Below are positions 48,282-58,704 of a stretch of DNA of 64,000 nucleotides, piece by piece (within the stretch, counting starts at the first letter, position 1; each line of letters starts with the position of its first letter). The position numbers and the translations under genes were made by a program. This DNA is from Ryuthela nishihirai (Eukaryota; Arthropoda; Arachnida; Araneae; Heptathelidae). The notes under the pieces were generated by a model that was not told the DNA's origin, ran no database searches, and saw nothing but the letters and a program-made list of their open reading frames with translations. The stretch is from the NCBI GenBank assembly GCA_038380435.1, contig JAWZYU010000011.1:74149501-74213500 (forward strand). Direction: 5' to 3'.

Positions 48282-49567
48282 ATGAGCCCCAAAAAAGAAA
48301 ATTCATTGGAGAATGCTGCAAAAAGAGTTCGTCATCGCCGTCGTCTTCGTGTCTTCCTTCATTCCCGAAGTTCCTGACCATCCACTCTACGGGTGATCAG
48401 GTTCTTGGGGACATGTCCCCTTATTTTTATAAACAAGGGTTTGAAGGGTCTTGCGGGAGAGCCGAAATCTGTCAAGTGCCTACGATCTGGTGACTTGCAG
48501 GTGGAGACTGCATGCTCCAAACATTCGGAGCTTCTTTTGAAAGTAACAGCGATTGGTGGAGTGGCAGTCGAAGTCACTCCACACAAGACGCTCAATTCCT
48601 CCCAGGGTGTGATCTCCTAGTGGGGCCTCCTCAAGGTTTCTGAGGAGGAAATCCTCTTGGAGCTTTCAGCCCAGGGAGTGATAGCAGTCCACCGGGTTTC
48701 GTCATGCCGTGATGGAAAGTTAGAGCCCAGCCGGATACTCATCGTAACTTTCAACACACCACACCTGCCTACGTCCATCAAGGCAGGATACTTACTCTGC
48801 GAGGTGTGGCCATCTATACCCAACCCTCTGCGTTGTTTTCAATGCCAGAGGTTTGGCCATGTCCGCACCGCATGCCGGGGCAAGCCCACCTGTGCTCGTT
48901 GTGGCAGTCAGGATCATCTTGAACCTGACTGCATGCTGTGTAAACTGCCGTGGTGAACATCCGGCAGTTTACACAGCATGCAGTCAGGTTCAAGGCATGC
49001 TGTGTAAACTGCCGTGGTGAACATCCGGCATACTCCCGCGACTGTCCGAAGTGGCTGGAGGAGAAAGAGGTACAGCACCTGAAGACCCTCCACAACATCA
49101 TCTATCCAGAGGCGAGAAAGCTTGCTGCACCGCCTGCCCCACCTGGCAAGGTCTCCTATGCCGATGCGGTCGTCGGAAAGCCAGTCATTAAGATGGCTTC
49201 CATGGCGGTGCAGACCGACATCAGCATTCCACCAGCTGAATCTTTCTCGCCTGCTGCCAAGTACCTCTTGACGCAGGCGAAGCCGATGTTGGTGTCAACC
49301 TTGACATTGACACCGGTTTCTATTCCTGTGTCTGTGCCTTCCACATCCACCTCCGGAAGGCCCCCTCCACCCCGCCCACAGACAGCAAGACCTACCAAGC
49401 TCAAGGGGCCCAAAAAGAAAATTTTTCCTCCTCGTTCGGCGGTCTCTGATCCATGTTGCTCGGACGACTCCAAGGACATGGACACCGACTGCCCCATTTT
49501 TCCAAAACCATCGCTGGCGACGGTTAAAATAAATCGCAAGTCGTCCGCCAATTCTTCCAAGACCTGA
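48282..49567 (+). pseudogene. LINE-B ORF1 (gag-like, CCHC knuckles), broken
   Basis: The ATG at 48282 (MSPKKENSLENAAKRVRHRR) opens a frame that shifts near 48365-48390, meets a TAG at 48618, and resumes (48657-48956) with CFQCQRFGHVRTAC and CARCGSQDHLEPDC, two zinc knuckles. A third knuckle (CCVNCRGEHPAYSRDC) is in the frame at 48950-49567. An inverted duplication at 48918-48994 separates it from the first two and breaks the frame. The C-terminal part is proline- and serine-rich. Known role: RNA binding in the retrotransposition particle. ORF2 starts 2 bp after its stop. Confidence 0.88.
48918..49030. repeat. Hairpin plus direct duplication within ORF1
   Basis: Arms 48918-48950 and 48962-48994 are exact inverse copies around TGGTGAACATC. 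The segment 48995-49030 then repeats 48931-48966 in direct orientation. The result is an inverted-then-direct triplication of one ~35-bp piece. Confidence 0.93.
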
Positions 49568-51134
49568 GATGGCCACACTCCTTCAATGGAACTGTCGTGG
49601 ATTCCAGAGGAATATTGACGACATCAAGGTCCTCCTGAGGGCACACGAACCCCTGTGCTTGTACCTTCAGGAGACATTCTTGCAGACAGCCAACAATCCC
49701 TCTATCCGGCACTTTTCTCTCATTCGCCGGGTCCAGGATGGAGATGGTCCAGCTCACGGAGGTGTTGCCATCCTCGTGAGCAACTATTCCCCATTCCAGG
49801 TCATTCCCCTTAACACGCATTTAGAGGCGGTTGCCATCCGCCTCTTTGTGGGATTTTCGTTGACTGTCTGTTCTGTCTATCTCCCACCCGGAGGCATCGT
49901 TTTCCGGGATGACTTTGATGACTTCGTCTCGCAGCTGCCGTCCCCCTTCCTCATCATGGGGGACTTCAACGGCCACAGTCCACTCTGGGGCAGTGCTGAC
50001 ACCAATGGGAGAGGCCGGGTCCTGGAGCAGTGTCTCCTGGATCCATCACTCTCCCTGTTGAACACCGGTGTCAGTACCTACTTTCACTCCCCAACCTGCA
50101 CATTCACTGCCATTGACCTCACCATCTGCTCCTCCTCGATCCTTCCACTCTTTACATGGGAGGTCGAGGACAATCCATATGGAAGCGATCACCTCCCTGT
50201 GGTGTGTACCATCTCTCGTGGGGGGGCCTTGCAGCCCTTCGCATGTCTCCCGGTGGAGGCTTGATCGGGCTGACTGGAGTGGCTTCGAGCTCTTGTCTGA
50301 GCTCGATGAGCACTATGTCAGCCAGGAGCCCATCAATGTTGCAGTGGCAGAGTTGACGGACTGCATCGTCCATGCAGCTGCCTCTACTATTCCTCAGACC
50401 TCGACTCGGTTTCCACGGTTCCCAAAACCGTGGTGGAATCCCGACTGCACCGCAGCTCATAAGGCTCAGAACAAGGCTTGGGGGGTGTTTTGGAGATATC
50501 TGACGTTCCCCAACCTAGAAGCATTCAAACGCGCCAGGGCGAAAGCCCGTTTCATCCGGCGCCAGAGCCAGAAGGAATCTTGGATGAAATATACATCTTC
50601 TATCACCTGCACGACCAGTTATAAGGTCTTGTGGGATAAGGTCCGGAAGATTGGTGGGAAGTACACCTCCCACTCATTATCGATCCTGGAGCACAATGGA
50701 CAGGCAATTGCTGATCCTCGAGCAATTGCCGACACTCTGGGGGAGTCATTCTCCACCATCTCTTCTCTGTCCTCCTACTCCCCCGAGTTTCTGGCCCAGA
50801 AGAGCAGGGCCGAACGCTCTCTGCTGTCCTTCCATTCGAATGGCCTGGAGTCTTACAACAGGCCATTCACAGCGGAGGAGCTTCGCCTTGCTCTGCACAC
50901 TTCTCGTGCATCTGCTGTGGGGCCAGACAATGTCCATTATGCCATGCTCCAACATCTCTCACCATCGAGTAAGGATCGACTGCTCCGACTCTTCAACCAT
51001 ATTTTCATCGAGGAGCAGTTTCCGGACTCCTGGCGGGAGGCCATCGTCTTGGCCTTCCCTAAGCCAGGCAAAGATCCCAAGATTCCTTCCAATTATCGTC
51101 CAATTGCGTTGACGAGCTGCGTCTGCAAGGTGTT

Positions 51135-51260
51135 GGAAAGGATGGTAAATACCAGGCTGGCCATATGTACATTAGGGTGGAAAGGATGGTAAATACCAGG
51201 CTGGCCATATGTACATTTTTTCGGCCCACCCATATGTACATTAGGGTGGGCCGAAAAAAT
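51135..51260. repeat. 44-bp direct duplication followed by a palindrome
   Basis: GGAAAGGATGGTAAATACCA and the following bases to GTACATT occur at 51135 and again at 51179. Then ATTTTTTCGGCCCACCC (51215-51231) and its inverse (51244-51260) form a hairpin. This marks the left edge of foreign sequence within ORF2. Confidence 0.9.
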
Positions 51261-51558
51261 TCCAAATTTTTTTTTCAAGTCGTAATACTGCGGAAAAGTT
51301 GCGAATTGGGGACACTAAAAAGGGGTTAAAAAAGAAATAAAATCGGTTTATATCTTCCGGTCGCGCATGTGCTCTAAATTTTGCCGAAATTTGGAAAAAA
51401 TTCACATTTTTACGATAATTTTTAACATTTTTAAATTAGCATCTTCCCGAATGTAATAGATGTCCCCACACAAGAATTTCACCATTATGATTTAGATATT
51501 CTCGGCTTGCAAGAGACCAGATGGATAGATAAAGGTCAGATTCTTAAAAATAATCTTA
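51230..51558 (+). repeat. Segment R1, copy of 54470-54797
   Basis: About 329 bp inserted in the reverse transcriptase of LINE-B between VNTRL and YLEHHG. It is nearly identical to 54470-54797, including the junction of an unknown AT-rich piece (GGGTGGGCCGAAAAAATTCC) with the LINE-A endonuclease start (LGLQETRW, near 51494). Confidence 0.92.
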
Positions 51559-52560
51559 TGGCTCCTCCGCTGGCTCCTGCGCTGTGAATGGCCTGGTATT
51601 TGGAACATCACGGCCTTCTTTCCAACACCCAGTGTGGCTTTCGCAGGCACCGGTCTACTTTAGACCACCTGATCCGCCTCGAATCGGCGATCAGACATGC
51701 GTTTTTACGTCGAGAGCACCTGGTGTCAATTTTCTTCGACATCGAAAAAGCGTACGACATGGCATGGAGATTCGGCATTCTTTCAGCTTTGGCTTGCGAG
51801 GTCACATGCCGATCTTCATTGCAAACTTTTTATCTTCTCGTATTTTTCGAGTTCGTGTCGGCAACACTCTGTCGCGGCCTTTCCCCCAAGAACAGGGGGT
51901 GCCTCAAGGCTGCGTCCTGAGTGTTATGCTTTTCGCTGTCAAGATAAATTCCATTACACAGCAACTTCCTCCGACTGTAGGCAATGCCCTCTATGTTGAT
52001 GACTTTAGCATCTTTTGCTCATCGTCCAGCATGAGGGTCATTGAAGACAACTGCAAACTGCCCTGAACAATCTCTCGGTTTGGACGACCGCCAATGGGTT
52101 CCGGTTCTCCCCACAGAAGACCACTTGCATGCACTTTTGCCGCAAGCGTAATCTTCATCTGGACCCCGAGCTGTGGCTCGGGGGTAACATCATTCCAGTT
52201 GTGGCGGAGACCAAGTTCCTCGGTCTCATCTTCGACCGGAAATTGACCTTTTTACTTCACATTCAACATCTCAGGTCCAAGTGCACGCGGGCATTGAACA
52301 TCATCAAGGTCCTCTCCTCCCTCTCTTGGGGGGCGGACCGATGTTCTTTGCTCCGCTTGTACCGTGCACTTGTCCGGTCGAAACTGGACTACGGGTCCCA
52401 GGTGTATGACTCCGCTCGGGATTCGGTGGTGAAGGTGCTGGACCCACTCCATCTTCAGGCCCTCCGTGTGTGCACGGGGGCCTTCTGTACTTCACCAGTC
52501 CAGAGTCTCTATGTTGAGACCGACGAACCTTCATTATCTATTCGCCTTCAGCAGTTGTCC

Positions 52561-52614
52561 CTGCAGTATGCAGCAAAATTGCGATCCCTGCAGTATGCAG
52601 CAAAATTGCGATCC
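52561..52614 (+). repeat. 27-bp in-frame tandem duplication in ORF2
   Basis: Two exact copies of a 27-bp unit duplicate nine residues (LQYAAKLRS) without shifting the frame. Confidence 0.95.
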
Positions 52615-53074
52615 CTGCCAGGCCATCCCACTTGGGATTGCGTTTTCAGTCCCAGGTGGGAATCGTTACACCAGAATCGGCCGACTGCCATTCATCCTTT
52701 CAGTTTGCGTATCCGAGGTTGCCTCAGAGACATTAATATCAGTCTCGATAGCATCGCACAGACGACAGCTGAGCCACTTCCACCTTGGCTCGCTGTTTTC
52801 CCTTCCTGCAATTTTTCCCTGTGCAGGACGGGGAAGGCCTTTACACCCGACTGTGCCAGCCATCGTGCTGAGCACCCGGACTTCTTGCCTGTCTTCACAG
52901 ATGGCTCGAAGTCCGGCACTTCAGTGGGATCAGCCATGGTCTGCTGTGATGTAATCATTGCAGACCAGATCCCACAGCAGTGTTCCATCTTCACTGCTGA
53001 GTTGCATGCTATCAGCATTGCCTTGGACCATATAGCAGCTAAGCATCATCGTCGGTGTGTGCTTTACACCGACT

Positions 53075-53464
53075 TGGGGCGGGGGTGGCTCAGTCGGTAG
53101 CGCGCCAGGCTCGTAATCTGTAGTTCCCAGGTTCGAGTCCCAGCTGGGTCATGTTGAGATTTATCTCCGCAAAATTCCCCGCCCTGCCCACGGTCAGTAG
53201 GGGACACCGATGGGCTTGGAAAGGCCGCCGTCCGTCGGATGGGACGTTAAGCCGTGGACCCATGTGCAGGAGAGCCATACCCTGTGCACGTTAAAGAACA
53301 CACTGGATGGCCTTGACGGGAGGCTACCATCTGTCTCCCAACAGCTGTTCCAGTGGGTCCCCTCCCCCAACCTTCTCTGAGCCTTCGGGGTCCATGTGAC
53401 CTGGCCATTTTAGCCCATGGTCCGTAGCAAAAATGTGCCGCTCAGAGGTATAACAACCCAACAA
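53075..53464 (+). mobile_element. SINE-2, full length, inserted in LINE-B RNase H
   Basis: The best copy of this SINE. tRNA-like head with A box TGGCTCAGTCGG, CTCGTAATCTGTAG at the anticodon position (resembling a Met/Thr tRNA) and a perfect B box GGTTCGAGTCC. Body about 310 bp, then tail CAGAGGTATAACAACCCAACAA. Perfect 13-bp target-site duplication CTTTACACCGACT at 53062-53074 and 53465-53477. The insertion splits the RNase H motif YTDS. Confidence 0.95.
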
Positions 53465-53983
53465 CTTTACACCGACTCGCTTAGCTCGCTACAGGCTTTG
53501 ATCTCGGTGAGGCATCGGCCTCACCCTGTTCTCTTCAAGATCCGCCAGCAGCTCCATCATCTGGCAGCCACCACCACGATTTTCTTCTGTTGGGTGCCCG
53601 GTCATGTCGGAATCAGGGGCAATGATTTGGCAGATTCTGCTGCCAGGTCAGCCACGCCCCTGTCCGATTCTCCGTTGCTGGTTCCATATGTGGATTTCCG
53701 GCAGCGTTTCACCATCGAGCTCCGGGCACAGTGGCAGAGATCTTGGTCTGAACAGGTTGCTAACTAGCTCTTCGAGATCAAGCCCATTGTCAAACCGTGG
53801 CAGTCTTGTTTTCGCAGGAATCGTAAGGAGGAAGTTGTCCTTGCTTGGCTCCGCTTAGGTCACTCGTTTTTAACACACTCTTTTCTTCTTAAGGCGGACG
53901 CTGAACCTAAGTGCGAGTTTTGTGACACCATTTTAACTGTTAAAAATATTTTAACTCATTGTCCAACTTTTAACCTTTACTGA

Positions 53984-54373
53984 CGTTTGTTTTTTACCTT
54001 TCACGATTTTACGTCTGAGCCCCTTACACTCCGACATCTTTTATCTGATGATTCACTTTTAAATCCTGTTTTCGAATTTTTACGCTTTACCGGTTATTTT
54101 ACTCGTTTATGAATTTTCTCTTTTTTACTGGATTTTTTACCTGTGTTTTACCTGTTGTTTTTTACATGGGTCCTATACACCCATTGTTATTGTTGATTTT
54201 ACACTTGTTGCTTTCTTTTATTCTTTTTTATACTCCTCGTTTTTGTGCCGAATTGTTTGTGTCTATTTTAAATTTGGTTGTGGGTTCCATGTCTTTTACC
54301 CTTTTTATCATATGTTCGGCGCAATATAGCCTTAGTTGCTATTGCGCCAAAAAAACCCGAAACAACCAACCAA
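53984..54373 (+). other. LINE-B 3' UTR
   Basis: T-rich untranslated end with GTCCTATACACCCATTGTT and the terminal TTGCTATTGCGCCA block. Also found as a truncated copy at 39672-40056. Confidence 0.85.
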
Positions 54374-54468
54374 TCCCCTATATTACCTGATATTCCTAAC
54401 AGAACTAGCGCATTTGATGTTAATTAATATATAATCAATCATATTCTTATGCAGCCCATCTGGTGAAA
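54374..54468 (-). mobile_element. LINE-A copy A2, distal part
   Basis: Continuation of the minus-strand A2 endonuclease beyond the LINE-B insertion (reads GCTGCATAAGAATATGATTG on the minus strand). It stops abruptly at the start of segment R2. Confidence 0.82.
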
Positions 54469-54469
54469 C

Positions 54470-54797
54470 CCATATGTACATTAGGGTGGGCCGAAAAAAT
54501 TCCAAATTTTTTTTTCAAGTCGTAATACTGCGGAAAAGTTGCGAATTGGGGACACTAAAAAGGGGTTAAAAAAGAAATAAAATCAGTTTATATCTTCCGG
54601 TTGTGCATGTGCTCTAAATTTTGCCAAAATTTGGAAAAATTCACATTTTTACGATAATTTTTAACATTTTTAAATTAGCCTCTTCCCGAATATAATAGAT
54701 GTCCCCACACAAAAATTTCACCATTATAATTTAGATATTCTCGGTTTGCAAGAGACCAGATGGACAGATAAAGGTCAGATTCTTAAAAATAATCTTA
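54470..54797 (+). repeat. Segment R2: unknown AT-rich piece joined to a LINE-A 5' region
   Basis: About 230 bp beginning CCATATGTACATTAGGGTGGGCC, of unknown origin, then LINE-A endonuclease (ILGLQETRWTDKGQILKNNL). Duplicated at 51230-51558. The AT-rich piece does not occur in the other LINE-A copies in this window. Confidence 0.88.
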
Positions 54798-57157
54798 AAT
54801 TTCGCTTTTCAGGGAGGGAAGATAATAAGCATCTCCAAGGCATTGATATGTTTCTTAGTAGATATGCTAGTGATGCTTTTCTAGGATATGAGTGCATTAA
54901 TGAAAGGTTTCTTACATCAAAATTTCAGACAAGTGTTAAAGACATGAATGTTATCTGCTGTTATGCCCCCACTGAGGGTGCCGATGAGGATGAGAGGGAT
55001 AGGATTTTACGGACTTCAGGATATTTTGAATTCTGTCAAGAAAGGAGATATTACCCTTGTTCTTGGTGACTTCAATACCAAAGTTGGTACTGACTCTGAC
55101 CTTTGGGGAGGAGTAATAGGCCCTTTTGGTATTGGTAGCTGCAATGGCAAGGGGCAACATCTCCTGCAGGTAAGTAAACTCAATGATTTCAGAATAATTA
55201 ACACTTATTACAAACACTGCGACATACATAAGTACACATGGGTTTCACCTGATGGGCTGCATAAGAATATGATTTATTATATATTAATTAACAGCAAATG
55301 GGTTAGTTCTGTTAGGAATACCAGGTCATATAGGGGAGCTGAAATTGGATCTGACCATTACCTTGTTAAAAGTGTCTTGCAACTTACACTTAAAAAGTGT
55401 TGTGCTAATGTTAAAAAAATTACCTTTAATACCGAAGCTCTGAAGACCCAGTTATAGCAAGCTTACCATGATAGGTTACTTAATCATCATGACAGTCATG
55501 GTTTGCTTACTACTGAAGTTGATGAACAATGCGTCCATTTTCAAGAGGATTTTCTTGAAGCTAATACTATTTTATGTAAAAAGGAACAGAGCAGGCAAAA
55601 TTATTTCAGTGATAAGGCACTTGAGCTTATTTCAGAAAGAAAGAACTGCAGAAATGTCCTTAATCAATACCCTACCAGTCCTAATAGAAAGCATTACAGA
55701 GAGCTTAATAAATATGTAAAGGATCAGTTAACTGCTGATAAGAATCTTTGGCTTGATGCTTGGCTCAAAGCTGAGGAAGCAGTTAGACAACACAACAGCA
55801 GAGAGCTGTACCAGATAGTTAATGTTTCATGTAGTAGAAAACAGACAAGTATACAGCAATTGAAGGATAGGTAAGGTTATAGTAGGTGAGGATTTCAGTG
55901 ATGTTCTAAAGAATGTGGTTAGTTCTATTCCCATTGTTTGTAATGATGATAGATGCATTACTGGCTTTAATATTAGCCCTCTAACACAATCTGAAGTTAT
56001 TTTGGTTATTTTTAAACTTAAACTACATAAATCCTCAGGTGTAGATGAAATTACTACAGAAATGCTTAGAGCTGGGAATGTTCCAGTTGCCAAAAGGTTG
56101 ACTGGAATTTTGAATCTTTTATGATAAAGGCATGGTTCCTAAGGATTTTACCAGAGCTATTTTTATCTCTATTTTCAAAAACGGTGATCGCAGTTCTTGC
56201 GATAACTATAGGGGTATCAGCCTACTCTCTGTTGCAGGGAAAGTCCTTTGCATGATTGTGCTTAATAGAATTAAGAATCTGGTTGACAGGCAATTGACTT
56301 CAGAAATGTGGATTCAGAGAGCAATGTGGATTCAGAAATTGTAGGGGAATGTGTAGATCAGATATTTTCACTCAGGCAGATTCTTGAGAAATGTTTAGAG
56401 TTTCAGAAACCTTTGATTACCAGCTTTGTTCATTCCAAAAAGGCTTTTGAATCTGTTGATTGTCATAATTTGTGGTTATTTTGAGAATGTGTGCCATACA
56501 ATACAACTTAGTTACATAATGAAAGCTCTCTATCATAACACTGTATCGTGTGTGAGAGTTGGTAAGGCTTGTAGTAATTGGTTTAGCATTACTTCTGGTG
56601 TTTGATAACAGTATATTTTGTCTCCTTTTCTCTTTAGTTTGGTTATTGATTATGTTATGTGAAATTCACTTTAAAGGAAAGATTTTGGCCTTAAATGGTC
56701 TGGAGATACAAAAATTTCTGATTTAGATTATGCTGATGCTTTAGCCCTTTTGGCAAATAATGTTGATGAGATGAACTCTTTCATTCGAGCTGTTGATGGA
56801 AATGTAGTAGAGTAGGTTTGGTTATAAACAGAGAGAAAACTAAAGTGATGAAAATTGGTCAGGCAGGTTGTGATTCAGTTCATCTGTATGGTTGCAGTCT
56901 TGAGCAGGTGTCAGTTTAATTATCTTGGGAGCTATGTAACAGATACTAGTGATGTGTGGCATGAAATTAACAGATGAATAGGGATTGCTGCCAGGACTTT
57001 TAAGAATCTATGGAGAGTGTGGAGAAATAGGTGTATACACCTAAAGACTAAAATTAGACTGAATAATAGTGAAACTTGGATGTTGTGAAACAAAAAACAA
57101 GAAGTAACAAATCAGCACTTTAGCGTCGATTTTTTTCTTAGAGGAAAAATTGTCTTG

Positions 57158-57228
57158 AGCCGGGTGGGATGCGAACCCACGACCTCCTGATAACGTGTCA
57201 GGTGCTCTGGACCACTGAGCTACGAGCC
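57158..57228 (-). repeat. tRNA-like module, left arm of the foldback
   Basis: Minus strand: D-arm GTAGCTCAGTGG, anticodon stem CCTGA/TCAGG, T-arm with B box GGTTCGCATCC. The 5' acceptor strand does not pair with the 3' end, so it is unlikely to be a functional tRNA. Confidence 0.65.
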
Positions 57229-57718
57229 GCTGATCAAGATCTCCTCTAATTAGCGCTATGAACATTCTTTTTTATGTTTCATATAGGCGCTAGTCAGGCA
57301 CTTTTTTAGCCACAAGCGGCATTTATATTTGCCAATAGATGGAAGCATATATTACAAGTATGCAGATAATAAATAATGGAATAAACTCGACCGATTCAAT
57401 CAAGTAACAAATCAGCAATTTAACGTCAATTTTTTCTTAGACGAAAAATTGTCTTGAAGTGCCTGACTAGCGCCTATATGAAACATAAAAAAAGACAATT
57501 TTTCCTCTAAGAAAAAATCGACACTAAAGTGCTGATTTGTTACTTGATTGAATCGGTCGAGTTTATTCCATTATTTATTATCTGCATACTTTTAATATAT
57601 GCTTCCATCTATTGGCAAATATAAATGCCGCTTGTGGCTAAAAAAGTTCCTGACTAGCACCTGTATGAAACGTAAAAAGGAATGTTCGTAGCGCTAATTA
57701 GAGGAGATCTTGATCGGC

Positions 57719-57789
57719 AGCCGGTAGCTCAGTAGCCCAGAGCACCTGACATGTTATCAGGAGGTCGTGGGTTCGTATGCCACCCGGCT
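57719..57789 (+). repeat. tRNA-like module, right arm of the foldback
   Basis: AGCCGG at the 5' end pairs with CCGGCT at the 3' end. D-arm GTAGCTCAGTAG, anticodon stem CCTGA/TCAGG with loop CATGTTA, and T-arm GTGGG-TTCGTATG-CCAC. The loop lacks U33 and the B box is GGTTCGTATGC. It looks like a tRNA-derived promoter and not a working tRNA gene. Confidence 0.65.
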
Positions 57790-58277
57790 CAAGACAATTT
57801 TTCCTCTAAGAAAAAATCGACGCTAAAGTGCTGATTTGTTACTTGATTGAATCGGTCGAGTTTATTCCATTATTTAAAAAACAAGAAACTAGATTCTTTC
57901 GATTCTAGATGCTTATGCAGTATCTTGGGCATTAGGTGGTTCAACTTTGTAACTAATGATGAGGGTTAGGCAAAGGAGTCAGCAACTTCCTTTAAGCAGC
58001 ATATTGTGTAGAAAGAGACTGCTGGTTAGGCCATGTTGCCCGTATGGATAATTATAAATTAGCGAATAGGGTTATGAACAGTGTGCCTAAAGGCCTCAGA
58101 AAGAGGGGGAGACCTAAGATGTGGATGGGAGACAATGTCAAACAGGGCCTTGTTAGAATTGGTGTACAGTGGCCAGATGCAGCAGATGTTGCTCAGAACA
58201 GATATGCTTGGAGAACAAAATTGCATTGTCTGGTTGGCCCTCTGTAGCCCATGGCTGCTTGAGGATGATGATGAAGA

Positions 58278-58641
58278 TGGGCTTAGCAGCTCACCAGGCT
58301 CATAATCTGAAGTTCCCAGGTTCAAATCCAAACTGTAAACCAGGTTCAAATCCAAAGTGTTGAGATTTATCTCTGCTAAACCCTCACCCTGCCCTTGGTC
58401 AGAAAGGGAATGTCGATGGGCTTGGAGAGCCTGTTGTCTGTCAGATGGGACATTAGGCCATGGCTTTATATGCAAAAGAACTATACCCTGTGCATGTCAA
58501 AGAACACACTATATGGCCTTGGCAGTAGGCTTCCATCTGTCTTACAAATGCTCTCCAGTGGTGTCAGTGGATTAAAGTGAAGTTCCCCAGTGGCCTGGTC
58601 ATTAGCTTATTTTATGCAAAAAAAAGTGCTACTCAGAGGCC
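58278..58641 (+). mobile_element. SINE-2, diverged, next to the LINE-A tail
   Basis: GGCTCATAATCTGAAGTTCC with B box GGTTCAAATCC, then an internal ~26-bp duplication (CCAGGTTCAAATCCAAA twice, 58316-58358). The body runs to AAAAGTGCTACTCAGAGGC. The first part of the head is missing. Confidence 0.8.
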
Positions 58642-58704
58642 CCTCCCTGTATTGCCAATTTGACCCTGGTATGTTTTATATGAAAAACTAATTGTATAGC
58701 ATAA

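Larger units (their letters stand above)
49569..53983 (+). pseudogene. LINE-B ORF2: endonuclease, reverse transcriptase, RNase H; broken
   Basis: The ATG at 49569 starts MATLLQWNCRG, with the catalytic Asn of an APE endonuclease. YLQETF, IMGDFNGHSPLWG and YGSDHLPV follow in order. A frameshift lies at the G run near 50221. Reverse transcriptase: GPDNVHYAML, FPKPGKDP, NYRPIALTS, then after an insertion CGFRRHRSTLDHL, FDIEKAYD, a frameshift, QGVPQGCVLS and the YVDD active site (51992-52003). RNase H: PVFTDGSKSG, TAELHAISIA, YTD|S split by a SINE, and WVPGHVGIRGNDLAD. A terminal CEFCDTILTVKNILTHC knuckle precedes the TGA at 53981-53983. All catalytic motifs survive, so decay is recent, but shifts and insertions make it inactive. 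Confidence 0.9.
47611..54373 (+). mobile_element. LINE-B, essentially full-length GC-rich non-LTR retrotransposon
   Basis: Bounded by a perfect 13-bp target-site duplication TCCCCTATATTAC (47598-47610 and 54374-54386). It has a GC-rich 5' UTR (47611-48281), a gag-like ORF1, an ORF2 with endonuclease, reverse transcriptase and RNase H, a Cys/His tail, and a T-rich 3' UTR ending AAACCCGAAACAACCAACC. The domain order with RNase H places it in the I/Jockey-like group. It carries one SINE insertion and several internal rearrangements. Its GC content stands out sharply against the AT-rich surroundings. Confidence 0.92.
57104..57875. mobile_element. 772-bp foldback element with two tRNA-like modules
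   Basis: The outer arms are long imperfect inverted copies: a tRNA-like module plus GACAATTTTTCCTCTAAGAA and GCTAAAGTGCTGATTTGTTA segments. A third, degenerate copy of the end sequence lies in the centre (about 57408-57545). A perfect 12-bp target-site duplication AAAAAACAAGAA flanks it (57092-57103 and 57876-57887). The left arm lacks the outermost ~36 bp present on the right. No protein is encoded. Confidence 0.88.
54700..58275 (+). mobile_element. LINE-A copy A3, degenerate
   Basis: Endonuclease (frames 54746-55069 and 54948-55457: LGLQETRW, LVLGDFNTKVGTDSDLWGG, and a GSDHYLV block near 55350). Linker 55503-55874. Reverse transcriptase 55915-56800, including VPKDFTRAIFISIF and CDNYRGISLLS. 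The palm motif is mutated: YADA instead of YADD near 56735. A foldback element is inserted at 57104-57875. The C-terminal domain resumes at 57876-58250 (MDNYKLANRVMNSVPKGLRK), and the copy ends with CATGGCTGCTTGAGGATGATGATGAAG. Inactive. Confidence 0.85.

Noticed and set aside
49156..49820. Several minus-strand ORFs of 93-140 codons
   Set aside because: They lie opposite the GC-rich LINE-B ORFs, where stop codons are rare by composition.
52129..53767. Reverse transcriptase/RNase H as an endogenous retrovirus
   Set aside because: No long terminal repeats, protease or envelope. The APE endonuclease, YVDD polymerase and 3' UTR with target-site duplication identify a non-LTR element.
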